Below are positions 46,668 to 54,438 of a stretch of DNA of 64,000 bases, one piece after another; position 1 is the first letter of the stretch; the number at the start of each line of letters is the position of its first letter. The position numbers were made by a program, and so were the translations under genes. Below the pieces are notes generated by a model that worked only from the letters and a program-made list of their open reading frames with translations, searched no databases and had not been told where the DNA came from. The stretch comes from Cellulophaga baltica (GTDB taxonomy: Bacteria > Bacteroidota > Bacteroidia > Flavobacteriales > Flavobacteriaceae): positions 1-64,000 of the forward strand of contig NZ_JAHKQN010000015.1 in assembly GCF_018861125.1 (NCBI RefSeq), given 5' to 3'.

Positions 46668-47558
46668 TTATTTCAAAAATCGTTGAGCAACTTTTTCTGC
46701 TTTACGAGACTCAGAATAATCATAAAAACCTTCACCAGACTTTACGCCTAATTTTTTAGCCATTACCATATTAACCAGTAGCGGGCAAGGCGCATATTTT
46801 AGGTTTTTGAATCCGTCATGCATTACATTTAGTATCGATAGGCAAACATCAAGTCCAATAAAATCGGCTAATTGTAAAGGTCCCATTGGGTGTGCCATTC
46901 CTAATTTCATAACCGTATCAATCTCCTTCACACCGGCCACGCCATTGTACAAAGTTTCAATAGCCTCATTAATCATTGGCATTAAAATACGGTTAGCAAC
47001 AAAACCAGGGTAGTCGTTTACCTCAGTTGGCGTTTTGCCAAGTTTTTTAGACAATTCCATAATCTGCTCGGTAACAGTATCAGAAGTATTATAGCCTCTA
47101 ATAATTTCAACCAAACTCATTATAGGCACAGGATTCATAAAGTGCATACCAATTACTTTGTTTTGCCTTTCAGTAACCGATGCAATTTGGGTAATTGAAA
47201 TAGATGAGGTGTTAGTAGCTAAAATTGTGCTTGCTTGGCAAACTTCATCTAGCTCTTTAAATATTTTAAGTTTTAGGGCGCTATTTTCTGTAGCGGCTTC
47301 AATAACTAAATCGGCATTTTTTACGCCTTCGGTAATTGTAGTGTATGTTGTTATATTGGCTAAAGTATTTGTTTTATCTGCATTAGTTATTTTCTTTTTG
47401 GCAATCATTCGGTCTAGGTTCTTGCTAATAGTTGCCATTCCTTTTTCTAATGAAGTGGAACTAATATCAATCAAATTAACAAGATAACCATTTTGGGCAA
47501 ATACATGCGCAATACCATTGCCCATTGTACCTGCGCCAATAACCGAAATATATTTCAT
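46668..47558 (-). CDS. 3-hydroxyacyl-CoA (3-hydroxybutyryl-CoA) dehydrogenase
   Basis: NAD(P)-dependent oxidation or reduction of 3-hydroxyacyl-CoA in fatty-acid or butanoate metabolism. The 296-residue protein has the Rossmann motif VIGAGTMGNGIAHVFAQNG (about 5-23), the catalytic region IGMHFMNPVPIMSLVEII with its His, and NDYPGFVANRILMPMINEA and MGPLQLADFIGLD in the helical domain. Length fits the stand-alone enzyme (Hbd/PaaH type), not the fused multifunctional form. It is 9 nt downstream of the oxidoreductase gene. The orphan island lies after its 3' end. Confidence 0.95.
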   Translation of the reverse strand: MKYISVIGAGTMGNGIAHVFAQNGYLVNLIDISSTSLEKGMATISKNLDRMIAKKKITNADKTNTLANITTYTTITEGVKNADLVIEAATENSALKLKIFKELDEVCQASTILATNTSSISITQIASVTERQNKVIGMHFMNPVPIMSLVEIIRGYNTSDTVTEQIMELSKKLGKTPTEVNDYPGFVANRILMPMINEAIETLYNGVAGVKEIDTVMKLGMAHPMGPLQLADFIGLDVCLSILNVMHDGFKNLKYAPCPLLVNMVMAKKLGVKSGEGFYDYSESRKAEKVAQRFLK

Positions 47559-47567
47559 AACTAGTTT

Positions 47568-48527
47568 TTAAAACGATGCGATAATCTGTAAAGCAACACG
47601 CAAAGCATTTGTACCTTGTTCTAAACTAACAATTGGTGTTGTGTTTTTGTTAATAGCGTCGGCAAAAGTTTCTAACTCATCTAGAATAGCATTGTTATTT
47701 TCTATCGTAGGATTTTCAAAATAAATTTGTTTTTTTTCGCCTTCGGCATTTTGTAAAATCATATCAAAGTCCCCAGGATTTTCTGGAGCATCTTTCATTT
47801 TTACTACTTCTACTTTTTTCTCAAGAAAATCTACCGAGATATATGCATCTTTTTGAAAAAAGCGCGATTTACGCATGTTTTTAAGTGAAATTCTACTTGC
47901 GGTAAGGTTAGCAACACAGCCGTTTTCAAATTCAATTCTGGCATTGGCAATATCAGGAGAATTACTTATTACAGAAACGCCACTAGCATTTATATTTTTC
48001 ACATTAGAATTTACAACACTTAAAATAGCATCAATATCATGAATCATTAAATCTAAAACCACAGGCACATCAGTACCTCGAGGGTTAAACTCTGCTAAAC
48101 GGTGTGTTTCAATAAACATAGGATTGTTTATGTTTTCTTTAACCGATGCAAATGCAGGATTAAAACGTTCGACATGACCAACTTGACCTTTAATATTGTG
48201 TTTCTTTTCTAAGTGAAGTAGTTCTTCGGCCTCTTCTAATGTATTAGTTATTGGCTTTTCAATAAATATATGTTTTCCGTTTTCAATTGCTTTTTTAGCA
48301 CATTCAAAATGAGAAAGGGTAGGTGTAACAATATCAACAACATCAACAGCTTCAATTAACTTATTAATATTGTTGTAATAGGAGTAACCAAACTCATCGG
48401 CTACTTTTTTACCGTTAATTTCATCAGGATCGTAAAAGCCTATTAAATTATATTTTTCAGATTGATTTAGTAATCTTAAATGTATTTTACCAAGGTGACC
48501 TGCACCTAAAACTCCAACGTTGAGCAT
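47568..48527 (-). CDS. Gfo/Idh/MocA-family oxidoreductase
   Basis: A 319-residue NAD(P)-dependent sugar or amino-sugar dehydrogenase of the Gfo/Idh/MocA type. N-terminal Rossmann motif VGVLGAGHLGKIHLRLL (about 4-20), the hallmark FIEKPITNTLEEAEEL, and the C-terminal alpha/beta domain with VLDLMIHDIDAIL holding the likely catalytic His. The substrate is unknown. It is first in a two-gene unit with the dehydrogenase, and a -7 box lies 16 nt before its start. Confidence 0.92.
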   Translation of the reverse strand: MLNVGVLGAGHLGKIHLRLLNQSEKYNLIGFYDPDEINGKKVADEFGYSYYNNINKLIEAVDVVDIVTPTLSHFECAKKAIENGKHIFIEKPITNTLEEAEELLHLEKKHNIKGQVGHVERFNPAFASVKENINNPMFIETHRLAEFNPRGTDVPVVLDLMIHDIDAILSVVNSNVKNINASGVSVISNSPDIANARIEFENGCVANLTASRISLKNMRKSRFFQKDAYISVDFLEKKVEVVKMKDAPENPGDFDMILQNAEGEKKQIYFENPTIENNNAILDELETFADAINKNTTPIVSLEQGTNALRVALQIIASF

Positions 48528-48543
48528 AAAAATAATGTTTATT

Positions 48544-48551
48544 CAAAAATA
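48544..48551 (-). promoter_or_regulatory. -7 box of the oxidoreductase-dehydrogenase operon
   Basis: CAAAAATA on the plus strand gives TATTTTTG on the minus strand, an exact consensus match, 16 nt before the start codon. Confidence 0.5.
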
Positions 48552-48643
48552 AGGATACTTTATAAGTTTTTTGATGTGAAACCAATGTTTTTATAGCGTA
48601 CTAAATCTTATTTTTTTAAATTAGCACCTCAAAACCAAACCCA

Positions 48644-49285
48644 TTGAAAGATACGTTTAAACATAAAGGAATGCGCAATAAGCTTGCAGAAACGCTAGCA
48701 AATAAAGGCATTGCAGATCGTAAAGTATTAGAAGCAATAAAAGCAATACCAAGGCATTTGTTTTTAGATAGTAGTTTTGAAGATCATGCGTATCAAGATA
48801 AAGCATTTCCAATTGGCGCAGAACAAACGATATCACAACCTTATACCGTTGCTTTTCAAAGTGAATTATTGGCTATAAAACCCGATGACAAAATTTTAGA
48901 AATAGGCACGGGTAGTGGCTACCAAACTGCAGTTTTATTGCAATTAAAAGCAAGAGTTTACACCATTGAACGCCAATTAGAGTTGTTTAAAAAAACGAAG
49001 TTGTTTTTCTCAAAAATGGGATACAGACCTAAAAAATATATTTTTGGCGATGGCTATAAAGGTTTACCTACGGAAGCTCCTTTTGATGGTATTATTGTTA
49101 CTGCAGGTGCACCATATGTACCAAACCCTTTATTGGCACAGTTAAAAATAGGAGGTAAGCTAGTAATACCTGTTGGTGATGAAGATCAAATTATGACTCT
49201 TTTCGTTCGAAAGTCAGAAAGAGAGTTTGTGAAAGAAGAATTAGGTTCTTTTCGTTTTGTACCCTTATTAGAGGATAAAAATTAA
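48644..49285 (+). CDS. pcm: Protein-L-isoaspartate O-methyltransferase (TTG start)
   Basis: Repairs isoaspartyl damage in proteins with S-adenosylmethionine. The 213-residue protein has the SAM motif [18 protein letters not shown] (about 85-102), [19 protein letters not shown] and [14 protein letters not shown]. The start codon is TTG: the residues [17 protein letters not shown] after it fit the family N-terminus, while the first ATG, nine codons on, would cut the first helix. Its stop overlaps the convergent smpB stop by 4 nt. Confidence 0.94.
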   Translation: MKDTFKHKGMRNKLAETLANKGIADRKVLEAIKAIPRHLFLDSSFEDHAYQDKAFPIGAEQTISQPYTVAFQSELLAIKPDDKILEIGTGSGYQTAVLLQLKARVYTIERQLELFKKTKLFFSKMGYRPKKYIFGDGYKGLPTEAPFDGIIVTAGAPYVPNPLLAQLKIGGKLVIPVGDEDQIMTLFVRKSEREFVKEELGSFRFVPLLEDKN

Positions 49286-49746
49286 TTATTAAAGCTCTTT
49301 TTAATGCGGTCCAGGTTTTTCTTATTATCACGATCTTTAATTGTTTCACGTTTATCATAAAGTTTTTTACCTTTCGCTAAAGCAATATTAATTTTGGCTA
49401 AACCTCTATCATTTAAAAATAGGTTTAGTGGTACAATAGTTAATCCGCTGTTTTTAACCTCTTTTTCAAGTTTGTTAAGCTCTTTACGGTTTAAAAGTAA
49501 TTTACGTTGCGCTTTTGGTAAATGGTTGTAGTGTGACCCATGTGAATACTCATCAACCTGCATGTTGATGATAAAAAGTTCACCGCGCTCATTAAATTCG
49601 CAAAAACTTTCAGAGATAGATGCTTTTCCTAATCGTATAGATTTTATTTCAGTACCAGAAAGTACTAATCCGGCAGTATAGGTGTCCAATAATTCATAAT
49701 CGAATCTGGCTCTTTTATTTTTAATATTTATTTTCTTCTGTATCAC
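49282..49746 (-). CDS. smpB: SsrA-binding protein SmpB (GTG start)
   Basis: Binds tmRNA and brings it to stalled ribosomes in trans-translation. The 154-residue protein has [20 protein letters not shown] at the N-terminus, the fold motif [20 protein letters not shown] and the C-terminal basic tail [20 protein letters not shown]. The start codon is GTG, 4 nt after an exact -7 box, so the message may be leaderless. The tmRNA gene itself is not in this window. Confidence 0.96.
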   Translation of the reverse strand: MIQKKINIKNKRARFDYELLDTYTAGLVLSGTEIKSIRLGKASISESFCEFNERGELFIINMQVDEYSHGSHYNHLPKAQRKLLLNRKELNKLEKEVKNSGLTIVPLNLFLNDRGLAKINIALAKGKKLYDKRETIKDRDNKKNLDRIKKSFNN

Positions 49747-49750
49747 AAAA

Positions 49751-49758
49751 CAAAAATA
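49751..49758 (-). promoter_or_regulatory. -7 box of smpB, 4 nt before the start codon
   Basis: CAAAAATA on the plus strand reads TATTTTTG on the minus strand, followed by TTTT and the GTG start. Confidence 0.55.
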
Positions 49759-49853
49759 AGAATTATATAATAAAGAATCTTAAGACGGTATTAATACTCT
49801 AGTATTTTTGTAATGAATGTTGCATATTTACGATAAAGTATAAAAATTAATTC

Positions 49854-50594
49854 ATGAGAAAATTAGGTTTTATAATAGTAGTCCTGCTGTTTGTTTCGTG
49901 TAAACAAGAAGCAAAAAAAAGTTTAAGCGCACAAAATATAGTTGATAAGGCTATTGTTGTCGCAGGTGGTGATCTATATAAAACAAGTACTATTGCTTTT
50001 AAGTTTAGAGATAGTGATTACGTGTCTGAAAATAATGGAGCAATAATGAAACGTGCTTTTGAAAGTGATTCTATTAGCTATGTAGACATTAAAAAGGGTT
50101 CTAGTTTTGAGCGTATTGTAAATGGTATTCCGGTTGCAGTATCAGATTCTTTGGCAAATGTGCATAACAATGCAATTAATTCGGTATTGTATTTTGTGCA
50201 ATTACCATATCAATTGAATGCTAAAGCTGTGCATAAAAAACTTTTAAAAGAAGAAAAAATAAAAGGGAAAGTCTATTATTTAATACATGTAACTTTTGAT
50301 CAAAATGGTGGTGGAGATGATTTTGAGGATAATTATTATTACTGGATTAATAAGAAGACTTTTAAACCAGATTATTTTGCTTACGATTATAAAGTAAATG
50401 GCGGGGGTGTTCGTTTTAGAGAAGCGTATAAAGAGCGAATAGTAAACGGAATTAGGTTTGTAGACTATAATAATTATAAGCCAAAAAGCAAAGCAACTAC
50501 TATAAATGAAGTAGCTGCTTTGTATGAAAATGGTGAACTTGAATTATTATCTAAAATTGTATTAGAAAATATAAAAGTAACACCTAGTAATTAA
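49854..50594 (+). CDS. DUF6503 family lipoprotein
   Basis: A 246-residue predicted lipoprotein (lipobox FVSC, Cys16). It begins the mature part with LSAQNIVDKAIVVAGGDLYK and shows repeated beta-strand segments such as YYWINKKTFKPDYFAYDYKV and RIVNGIRFVDYNNYKP. These are typical of Flavobacteria DUF6503 proteins, which resemble the LolA/LolB-like lipid-carrier fold; a role in lipid or lipoprotein handling is only a fold-based guess. It converges with the histidine phosphatase gene, overlapping by 4 nt. Confidence 0.85.
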   Translation: MRKLGFIIVVLLFVSCKQEAKKSLSAQNIVDKAIVVAGGDLYKTSTIAFKFRDSDYVSENNGAIMKRAFESDSISYVDIKKGSSFERIVNGIPVAVSDSLANVHNNAINSVLYFVQLPYQLNAKAVHKKLLKEEKIKGKVYYLIHVTFDQNGGGDDFEDNYYYWINKKTFKPDYFAYDYKVNGGGVRFREAYKERIVNGIRFVDYNNYKPKSKATTINEVAALYENGELELLSKIVLENIKVTPSN

Positions 50595-51121
50595 TCCATT
50601 TTTAATTGCATGCTTGTTGCAACACCATCAATAATACGAACAATGTAAAGGCTGCTATTATCATAGTCGTCCATTGCGGGGTATTTATCTTCGCCTAATA
50701 TTTTATTAGCAAAATCTGGTGTAGTGTTGCTGTGGCCAACAACAAGTACGTTCTTACCTAAATATCTTTCTTTAAACTCATCAATATTTATTGTTGATGG
50801 GCTGTAGGTTTGAACAACCATTTCTCTATTAACTGATATTGGTGCTACCGTCATCAAAGTTCTATCATAATCAGTACTATAAATATCATCAAGATCAACT
50901 TCACTAAAAATACGTTCCCAGCGAATAGCGCGGCCTAAACCATCTTGGTTTAATTCTGGGTCTAAATTATCAGGGTTGCTACGGTCTTTTTCACCATGGC
51001 GTATAAAATAGAAAGTGGACACAACGGGTTCAGTAGCTTCTTTTTCAATTGGAGCGTCGTCTTTACAATTGGTAAAGCCGATAAATAAAAGTGATAAAAT
51101 TAAAAGTTTAATAGCTTTCAT
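50591..51121 (-). CDS. Histidine phosphatase family lipoprotein
   Basis: A 176-residue exported member of the histidine phosphatase superfamily. Lipobox FTNC (Cys19) follows the signal; the phospho-acceptor His is in FYFIRHGEKDRSNPDNLDPE (about 39-58) and the second catalytic His in VLVVGHSNTTPDFANKIL. The SixA/PhoE-like size suggests a small phosphoesterase acting in the periplasm; the substrate is unknown. A 292-nt gap separates it from tkt. Confidence 0.9.
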   Translation of the reverse strand: MKAIKLLILSLLFIGFTNCKDDAPIEKEATEPVVSTFYFIRHGEKDRSNPDNLDPELNQDGLGRAIRWERIFSEVDLDDIYSTDYDRTLMTVAPISVNREMVVQTYSPSTINIDEFKERYLGKNVLVVGHSNTTPDFANKILGEDKYPAMDDYDNSSLYIVRIIDGVATSMQLKMD

Positions 51122-51312
51122 AATATAAAACTAGCGTATTATGTTGTTATTGTTTTTGTATTATATATAACTCAATATCTAAAGATATATTATTATACAG
51201 TTAACATTCGTATTAGAAATCACTTCACAGGTTATATTCACTACATTTTTTTAACTTTATATTCTATTTTCGTATAGTTTAATAAAGATTAAGACTAAAG
51301 GTTAAAAATAGG

Positions 51313-51342
51313 TTGCAGTTAGTTGTAAAGGTGATTATCTTG
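51313..51342 (+). promoter_or_regulatory. Candidate tkt promoter
   Basis: TTG at 51313-51315 and TATCTTG at 51336-51342 are 20 nt apart; the -7 box lacks one T of TAnnTTTG. The leader to the tkt ATG would be about 65 nt. Confidence 0.4.
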
Positions 51343-51371
51343 CATCATATAAAAATAAAGAATTTTACAGT

Positions 51372-51391
51372 AGTAGTACAACTACTTTTTT
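51372..51391 (+). promoter_or_regulatory. Hairpin plus T-run in the tkt leader
   Basis: A 6-bp perfect stem AGTAGT-ACA-ACTACT is followed directly by five T and ends 22 nt before the tkt ATG. It looks like a small terminator inside the leader and could act as an attenuator, but the stem is short and weak. Confidence 0.35.
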
Positions 51392-51413
51392 AATAGTATA
51401 AATTAATTTTAAG

Positions 51414-53444
51414 ATGAATAAAAAAATAGATCAGTTAGCGGCAGATAATATTAGAGCATTGGCTATCTCTATGGTAGAAAAAGCAAACTCAGGTCACCCA
51501 GGTGGACCAATGGGTGGGGCAGATTATATGCATATTTTATACTCAGAGTTTTTTAACTATGACCCGTCTGATATGACATGGCCACACCGTGATCGTTTTT
51601 TTATGGATGCTGGGCACTTATCGCCATTAATGTATTCGCAATACTACTTACTAGATAATTTTACAAAAGAAGATTTACAAAATTTTAGACAATGGGGTTC
51701 TGTAACACCTGGTCACCCAGAAGTTGATGTAAATAGAGGAATTGAAAATACATCAGGGCCATTAGGGCAAGGGCATACTATGGGTGTTGGAGCTGCAGTT
51801 GCTGCTAAGTTTTTACAAGCACGTTTTGGTGATTGGATGAATCACAAAGTATATGGTTTTATTTCTGATGGTGGTGTTCAAGAAGAAATTTCACAAGGTG
51901 CTGGGCGTTTAGCTGGACATTTAGGATTGAGTAACTTTATCATGTTTTTTGATTCTAACGATGTACAATTATCAACTAAAACGGATGAGGTTACTTCTGA
52001 AGATACAGCAATGAAATATGAAGCATGGGGGTGGAATGTTGTGACTATTGACGGTCATAATCATGATGAAATTAGAAAAGCATTGACTGATGCGAATGCT
52101 GAAACTGAAAAGCCAACATTGATAATAGGTAAAACTATTATGGGTAAAGGTTGTGTTACTGCTGATGGTAGTATGTACGAAGGGCATACAGAGTTACATG
52201 GTAAACCAATTGGTAACACAGGTGCTGATTTTACAAAAACATTAATCAATTTAGGAGCTAACCCTGAAGATGAGTTTGCAATATATGCTGAGGTTGCAAA
52301 AGCATATAAAGATTTAATTGCAGAAAAAATAAAAGCAGCTCAAACTAAAAAACAAGAAATTTTAGCTTGGAGAGAAGCAAATGAAGATTTAGCAACAAAA
52401 TTAGATGGTTTCTTTGCAGGTAAGTTACCAGATTTAGACTTTGAATCTATAGTTAATAAAGAAGGTTTAGCCACAAGAGCAGCATCAGCAAATGTTTTAG
52501 GATATTTAGCAGGTAAAGTTGAAAATATGATTGTTTCTTCTGCCGATTTATCAAATAGTGATAAAACAGATGGTTTCTTAAATAAAACACATTCATTGCA
52601 AAAAGGAGATTTCTCTGGTTCATTCTTACAATCAGGTGTAGCAGAATTAACAATGGCAACTATGGCAAATGGTATGGCGTTACATGGTGGTGTTATTCCG
52701 GTAGTAGCAACATTCTTTGTATTCTCTGATTATATGAAACCAGCAATTCGTTTGAGTGCTATTCAAGAATTGCCAGTGAAGTTTGTTTGGACGCATGATG
52801 CCTTTAGAGTAGGTGAAGATGGGCCAACACACCAGCCAATTGAGCAAGAAGCACAAATTAGATTGTTAGAGAAGTTAAAAAATCATAGTGGTGAAGCAAG
52901 TTTTAGAGCGTTACGCCCTGCAGATTCTGCTGAGACTGTTGTTGGTTGGAAAATGTTATTAGAGAACGATAAAGTTCCTTCTGGTCTTATCTTATCTAGA
53001 CAAGGGATTAAAGATTTACCTGCTACAGGATCTTCAAGATATAGTGATGCATTAGCATCTGAAAAAGGTGGGTACTTGGTAAAAGAAGTTGAAAACCCAG
53101 ATGTTGTATTAATAGCAAACGGGTCAGAAGTTTCAACTTTAATTGATGCGGCGGCTTTATTAGAAGAAAGAAAAGGATTAAAAGTAAACATTGCTTCTAT
53201 AATTTCTGAAGGAATTTTTAGAGCGCAATCACAAGCATACCAAGATAGCGTAATTGCTAAAGGAAAACCTGTATTTGGTTTAACTGCTGGGTTACCTGTT
53301 AATTTAGAAGGTTTAGCGGGTCCTGGTGGAAAAGTATTTGGTTTAGAGCATTTTGGGTATTCTGCTCCTGCAACTGTACTTGATGATAAATTCGGGTTTA
53401 CAGGTGAAAAAGTTTACAACCAAGTTACTGAATATTTAGGCTAA
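51414..53444 (+). CDS. tkt: Transketolase
   Basis: Thiamine-diphosphate enzyme moving two-carbon units in the pentose phosphate pathway. The 676-residue protein has the N-terminal site ANSGHPGGPMGGADYMHIL (about 24-42), GPLGQGHTMGVGAA, and the ThDP signature beginning at GFISDGGVQEE. The pyrimidine domain follows (VIPVVATFFVFSDYMKPAIR and THDAFRVGEDGPTHQPIEQ), then the C-terminal domain. Full length and single copy here. It is transcribed alone, with a strong terminator after the stop. Confidence 0.97.
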   Translation: MNKKIDQLAADNIRALAISMVEKANSGHPGGPMGGADYMHILYSEFFNYDPSDMTWPHRDRFFMDAGHLSPLMYSQYYLLDNFTKEDLQNFRQWGSVTPGHPEVDVNRGIENTSGPLGQGHTMGVGAAVAAKFLQARFGDWMNHKVYGFISDGGVQEEISQGAGRLAGHLGLSNFIMFFDSNDVQLSTKTDEVTSEDTAMKYEAWGWNVVTIDGHNHDEIRKALTDANAETEKPTLIIGKTIMGKGCVTADGSMYEGHTELHGKPIGNTGADFTKTLINLGANPEDEFAIYAEVAKAYKDLIAEKIKAAQTKKQEILAWREANEDLATKLDGFFAGKLPDLDFESIVNKEGLATRAASANVLGYLAGKVENMIVSSADLSNSDKTDGFLNKTHSLQKGDFSGSFLQSGVAELTMATMANGMALHGGVIPVVATFFVFSDYMKPAIRLSAIQELPVKFVWTHDAFRVGEDGPTHQPIEQEAQIRLLEKLKNHSGEASFRALRPADSAETVVGWKMLLENDKVPSGLILSRQGIKDLPATGSSRYSDALASEKGGYLVKEVENPDVVLIANGSEVSTLIDAAALLEERKGLKVNIASIISEGIFRAQSQAYQDSVIAKGKPVFGLTAGLPVNLEGLAGPGGKVFGLEHFGYSAPATVLDDKFGFTGEKVYNQVTEYLG

Positions 53445-53467
53445 GATATTAGTCTATTTTATACCAT

Positions 53468-53504
53468 AAAAAAAGTCTAACATAATACGTGTTAGACTTT
53501 TTTT
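53468..53504 (+). terminator. Intrinsic terminator of tkt
   Basis: A 15-bp perfect stem (core AAGTCTAACA) with 7-nt loop; the right arm ends in seven T. It lies 23 nt after the tkt stop. The remaining gap to the TetR gene holds nothing that I recognise. Confidence 0.92.
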
Positions 53505-53716
53505 GTAAGTGACTTTATATGAATAAAAATTACACTTTAAATCAACAATAATTTTTTAAAAGGTTGTAGTAATTTGAGTTACATATAGAGTTATTCTTCC
53601 ATATCTAAAGTCGTTATGTCATCAATGTTTAGTCTTTTGGAATATGACTATAAGTGAAAATGTTACTTATTATTAAAATTAAAATAGAAGTAGGAAATTG
53701 ACCTTTTTTAATTGAA

Positions 53717-54322
53717 TCACTTTTTAATCTCCTGAGTAATTAAATGATTGAGGTAAGAAGTTGTATTTAATAAATATTTACGATCATTGGTAATGGTTGC
53801 CATAGCTACGGCACCTTGTATCATTGTGTAAAGTTGCTTAGCAAATTGCAGAGGGGTTACAGGCAAGCGAATTTCCTGTTTGTTGTAACCATTTTCTAAA
53901 ACTAAAGCTATTTTACCTTCTATGGTTTTTGCAGTTTCTTTGGCTGCAGCACTCAGTAATTTATTATTGTTTTTTGCATCAACACCAATATTTAATATTG
54001 GACAACCGCCCATTCTACTAGTAAAAACATCATACTGTTTGTAAAATGCAGTTAATGAAAATAGCTTATCTAATGCTTTGCCTTCAACAGCTAACTGTTC
54101 GTCAATTTCAGCAAGTAATAAAGTACTGTTATATTCAAAAGCGGTAAGAGCTAGTGCTTCTTTATTTTCAAAATTGCCATATAATGCACCTTTTGTAAGT
54201 CCAGTAGCTTCAGTGAGATCGCTCATGCTTGTGCCTACGTAGCCTAATTTGTTGAAAATAGGAGCAACTGTTTCTACAATAAATGCTTTGGTTCTTTCTG
54301 CTTTTGTAGTCATATACAACAC
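53717..54322 (-). CDS. TetR/AcrR-family transcriptional regulator
   Basis: A 201-residue repressor-type regulator. The N-terminal helix-turn-helix domain reads FIVETVAPIFNKLGYVGTSM, then LTEATGLTKGALYGNFENKE (about 12-56); the rest is the all-helical ligand and dimer domain of the YcdC/AcuR-like C-terminal type. Two possible starts, M1 and M4, differ by three residues. No efflux or metabolic gene adjoins it on either side, so its target is likely itself or a distant gene. Its own upstream region carries three tandem GTATG units that may be an operator. Confidence 0.92.
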   Translation of the reverse strand: MLYMTTKAERTKAFIVETVAPIFNKLGYVGTSMSDLTEATGLTKGALYGNFENKEALALTAFEYNSTLLLAEIDEQLAVEGKALDKLFSLTAFYKQYDVFTSRMGGCPILNIGVDAKNNNKLLSAAAKETAKTIEGKIALVLENGYNKQEIRLPVTPLQFAKQLYTMIQGAVAMATITNDRKYLLNTTSYLNHLITQEIKK

Positions 54323-54349
54323 TGATTTGTACTAAAGATATGAAAATAT

Positions 54350-54369
54350 ATACTGTATGGTATGGTATG
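54350..54369 (-). promoter_or_regulatory. Candidate operator upstream of the TetR gene
   Basis: ATACTGTAT (near-palindrome, 54350-54358) runs into three tandem GTATG units (54355-54369). A near-consensus -7 box (TATCTTTA on the minus strand, 54333-54340) lies 15 nt closer to the gene, so the repeats would cover the -33 region. Confidence 0.35.
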
Positions 54370-54378
54370 TTGCAAAAA

Positions 54379-54413
54379 AAACATCCTTTTAAAAATTAAT
54401 TAAAAGGATGTTT
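54379..54413 (-). terminator. Intrinsic terminator of clpB
   Basis: A 14-bp perfect stem (AAACATCCTTTTAA with its complement) and 7-nt loop, followed by a T-run on the minus strand, 25 nt after the clpB stop. Confidence 0.9.
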
Positions 54414-54438
54414 CAGTTTTTAAATATTATTTAAATAA

